From Oscillospiraceae bacterium (lineage in GTDB: Bacteria > Bacillota > Clostridia > Oscillospirales > CAG-272), in the NCBI GenBank assembly GCA_003343845.1, contig QAKK01000041.1, positions 1-64,000 of the forward strand: DNA of 64,000 nt, given 5' to 3'. The notes beneath the pieces are model-generated. The model was not told where the DNA came from. It saw only the letters and a program-made list of their open reading frames with translations, and made no database searches. The position numbers were made by a program, and so were the translations under genes. Shown here piece after piece: positions 62,644-64,000 of this stretch; the stretch's first letter is position 1, and each line of letters starts with the position of its first letter.

Positions 62644-64000
62644 TTAATTTGCAAACTGTGCGTTCCAGAGCGTTGCATAGAAGCCGTTCTTCGCAAGCAG
62701 CTCGTCGTGCGTGCCCTGCTCGATGATGTTGCCGTCCCGCATGACGAGGATGACATCCGCCTCGCGGATCGTGGACAGGCGGTGCGCCACGATGAAGCTG
62801 GTGCGCCCGCGCATCAGCGTGGCAAACGCATGCTGAATCTTCATCTCGGTACGGGTGTCGATGGACGAGGTTGCCTCGTCGAGAATCAGCATCGGCGGCA
62901 GGCAGAGCATGATGCGCGTGATGCAGAGCAGCTGCTTCTGCCCGGCGCTGAGTGCGCCGCCGTCCTCGCCGATATAGGTGTCATAGCCCTGCGGCAGCGT
63001 GGAAATGAAGCTGTGCGCATGGGATGCCTTCGCAGCGGCGACGACCTCCTCGTCGGTCGCGTCCGGCTTGCCCATGACGATGTTGTCACGGATCGTGCCC
63101 TCGCGCAGCCAGGTCTCCTGAAGCACCATGCCGAAGTTTCGGCGCAGCGACGCGCGGGTGATTTCGGTCGTGGGCTTGCCGTCCACGATGATTTTGCCGC
63201 CCGTGACATCGTAGAAACGCATCAGCAGATTGATCAGCGTCGTTTTGCCGCAGCCGGTCGGTCCGACGATGGCAACGCGCTGCCCCGGCTTTGCGCAGAA
63301 GTTGAAGTGTTCGATCAGCTTCCGCTCGGGCACATAGGAGAATGAAACATCCTCAAAGTCGATGCTGCCCTCTGCCGTCCCCATATCGACAGCGCCGGTC
63401 TCGGGCGGCATCTCCTCGGCGTCGAGCAGCTCAAACACGCGCGACGCGCAGGCGAAGGCGTTCTGCAGCTCGGTGATGACGCCGGAGATCTCATTGAACG
63501 GCTTGGTATACTGGTTGGCATAGCGCAGGAACACGGCGAGGCTGCCAACCGTCATGGTCGTGCCCGCGCCGATGCAGAAGAGACCGCCGAGCAGCGCCGT
63601 GCCGCCGTAGACCAGGTTTGTAACAACGCGCGTGGACGGGTTGACCAGCGCGGAATAGAACAGCGCGCGCACCGAGCATTTTGCGAGGCGGTCGTTCACC
63701 TCGTCAAACTTCTCCATATTCGCGTCTCCGTGCGAAAAAGCGATGGAGATCTTCTGATTGGTGACGATCTCGTCGATCAGCGCGGTCTGCTCCGCCTTGG
63801 TCGTGCTCTGTTCGATGAACATCGCGTGCGTATGCTCGGCGATAAACTTCGCCACAAAGAGCGACAGCGGCGTGAGCACCACGACGAGGAGCGCGATGCG
63901 CCAATCGAGCACGATCATGAACGCAAGCGTGCCGAGGATCGTGATGACGCCGGTGAAAAACTGCGTGAAGCCCATTAAGAGACCGTCCGAGAAGGTGTCC
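62644..64000 (-). CDS. ABC exporter, ATPase and membrane domain (5' end outside window)
   Basis: The visible part is the last 452 or so residues of an ABC half-transporter that continues beyond base 64000. The reading frame is open through the Met at 63975 to the window edge (DTFSDGLLMGFTQF), so the start is not here. The membrane part includes FTQFFTGVITILGTLAFMIV and the segment ending KISIAFSHGD, and the nucleotide domain has Walker A VGPTGCGKTTLINL, signature LSAGQKQLLCITRIM and Walker B MLILDEATSSID. The exported compound is unknown; such genes often occur as heterodimer pairs. Confidence 0.93.
   Translation of the reverse strand, partial: DTFSDGLLMGFTQFFTGVITILGTLAFMIVLDWRIALLVVVLTPLSLFVAKFIAEHTHAMFIEQSTTKAEQTALIDEIVTNQKISIAFSHGDANMEKFDEVNDRLAKCSVRALFYSALVNPSTRVVTNLVYGGTALLGGLFCIGAGTTMTVGSLAVFLRYANQYTKPFNEISGVITELQNAFACASRVFELLDAEEMPPETGAVDMGTAEGSIDFEDVSFSYVPERKLIEHFNFCAKPGQRVAIVGPTGCGKTTLINLLMRFYDVTGGKIIVDGKPTTEITRASLRRNFGMVLQETWLREGTIRDNIVMGKPDATDEEVVAAAKASHAHSFISTLPQGYDTYIGEDGGALSAGQKQLLCITRIMLCLPPMLILDEATSSIDTRTEMKIQHAFATLMRGRTSFIVAHRLSTIREADVILVMRDGNIIEQGTHDELLAKNGFYATLWNAQFAN

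Overview
This window is a GC-rich stretch of a chromosome from a Gram-positive anaerobe, most likely an uncultured gut-type Clostridia (Oscillospirales-like). The grounds are consensus sigma-A promoters (TTGACA, 17 bp, TATAAT), strong GGAGG ribosome binding sites, Rex, SpoIIIJ/KhpB-type genes, a glmS ribozyme, a THF riboswitch, SLH and dockerin surface modules, and short dispersed repeats of the kind seen in such genomes. Genus-level placement is inference. I see no tRNA, rRNA, CRISPR array, prophage, insertion sequence or plasmid gene.

Layout. 0.1-3.6 kb: an SLH-anchored surface protein with zinc-ribbon-like Cys repeats and a GHL10 family hydrolase. 3.8-8.6 kb: RNase HI, a DUF2156 acyltransferase, small exported proteins, xpt. 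8.7-13.4 kb: the rpmH-rnpA-yidD-yidC-khpB-mnmE operon, here without dnaA or mnmG. 13.7-19.9 kb: alaS, a secreted GH43-like protein with stalk domains, a histidine phosphatase. 20.1-21.3 kb: rpsF-ssb-rpsR. 21.4-29.3 kb: a sialidase-like lipoprotein with a 15-unit heptad repeat, an acyl-CoA ligase with its MarR regulator, and a DUF6110 protein with a P-type metal ATPase. 29.4-40 kb: an amidohydrolase, rbfA-nrnA, galU, a deaminase-phosphatase-rimI-tsaD run, rex, primosome genes (DnaD and DnaC-like) and nadE. 40-45.9 kb: a THF-riboswitch-controlled folate transporter gene with folC, then an M18 aminopeptidase with a PTS-EIIC-like permease, and a CPBP protease. 46-48.2 kb: rpmG-secE-nusG-rplK-rplA. 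48.5-54.6 kb: tsaE-tsaB-rpiB, then a GlmU-acetyltransferase-like gene, glmM, the glmS ribozyme and glmS. 54.7-61.4 kb: three paralogous GH43-like enzymes, two secreted with degenerate dockerins and one cytoplasmic. 61.5-64 kb: a Nim-like flavoprotein, mtnN and the 3' part of an ABC exporter.

Themes. Much of the window is housekeeping (translation, t6A tRNA modification, membrane insertion, NAD, folate, amino-sugar synthesis). The accessory part is carbohydrate-directed: a GHL10 protein, four GH43-like proteins and a sialidase-like lipoprotein, attached to the cell or to partner proteins by SLH, lipid, stalk or dockerin modules. Two metabolite-sensing RNAs (THF and glucosamine-6-phosphate) can be read directly. 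Two copies of an unnamed repeat with a terminator-like hairpin at one end and another hairpin at the other lie just upstream of exactly these two RNAs, which is the most unusual pattern here.
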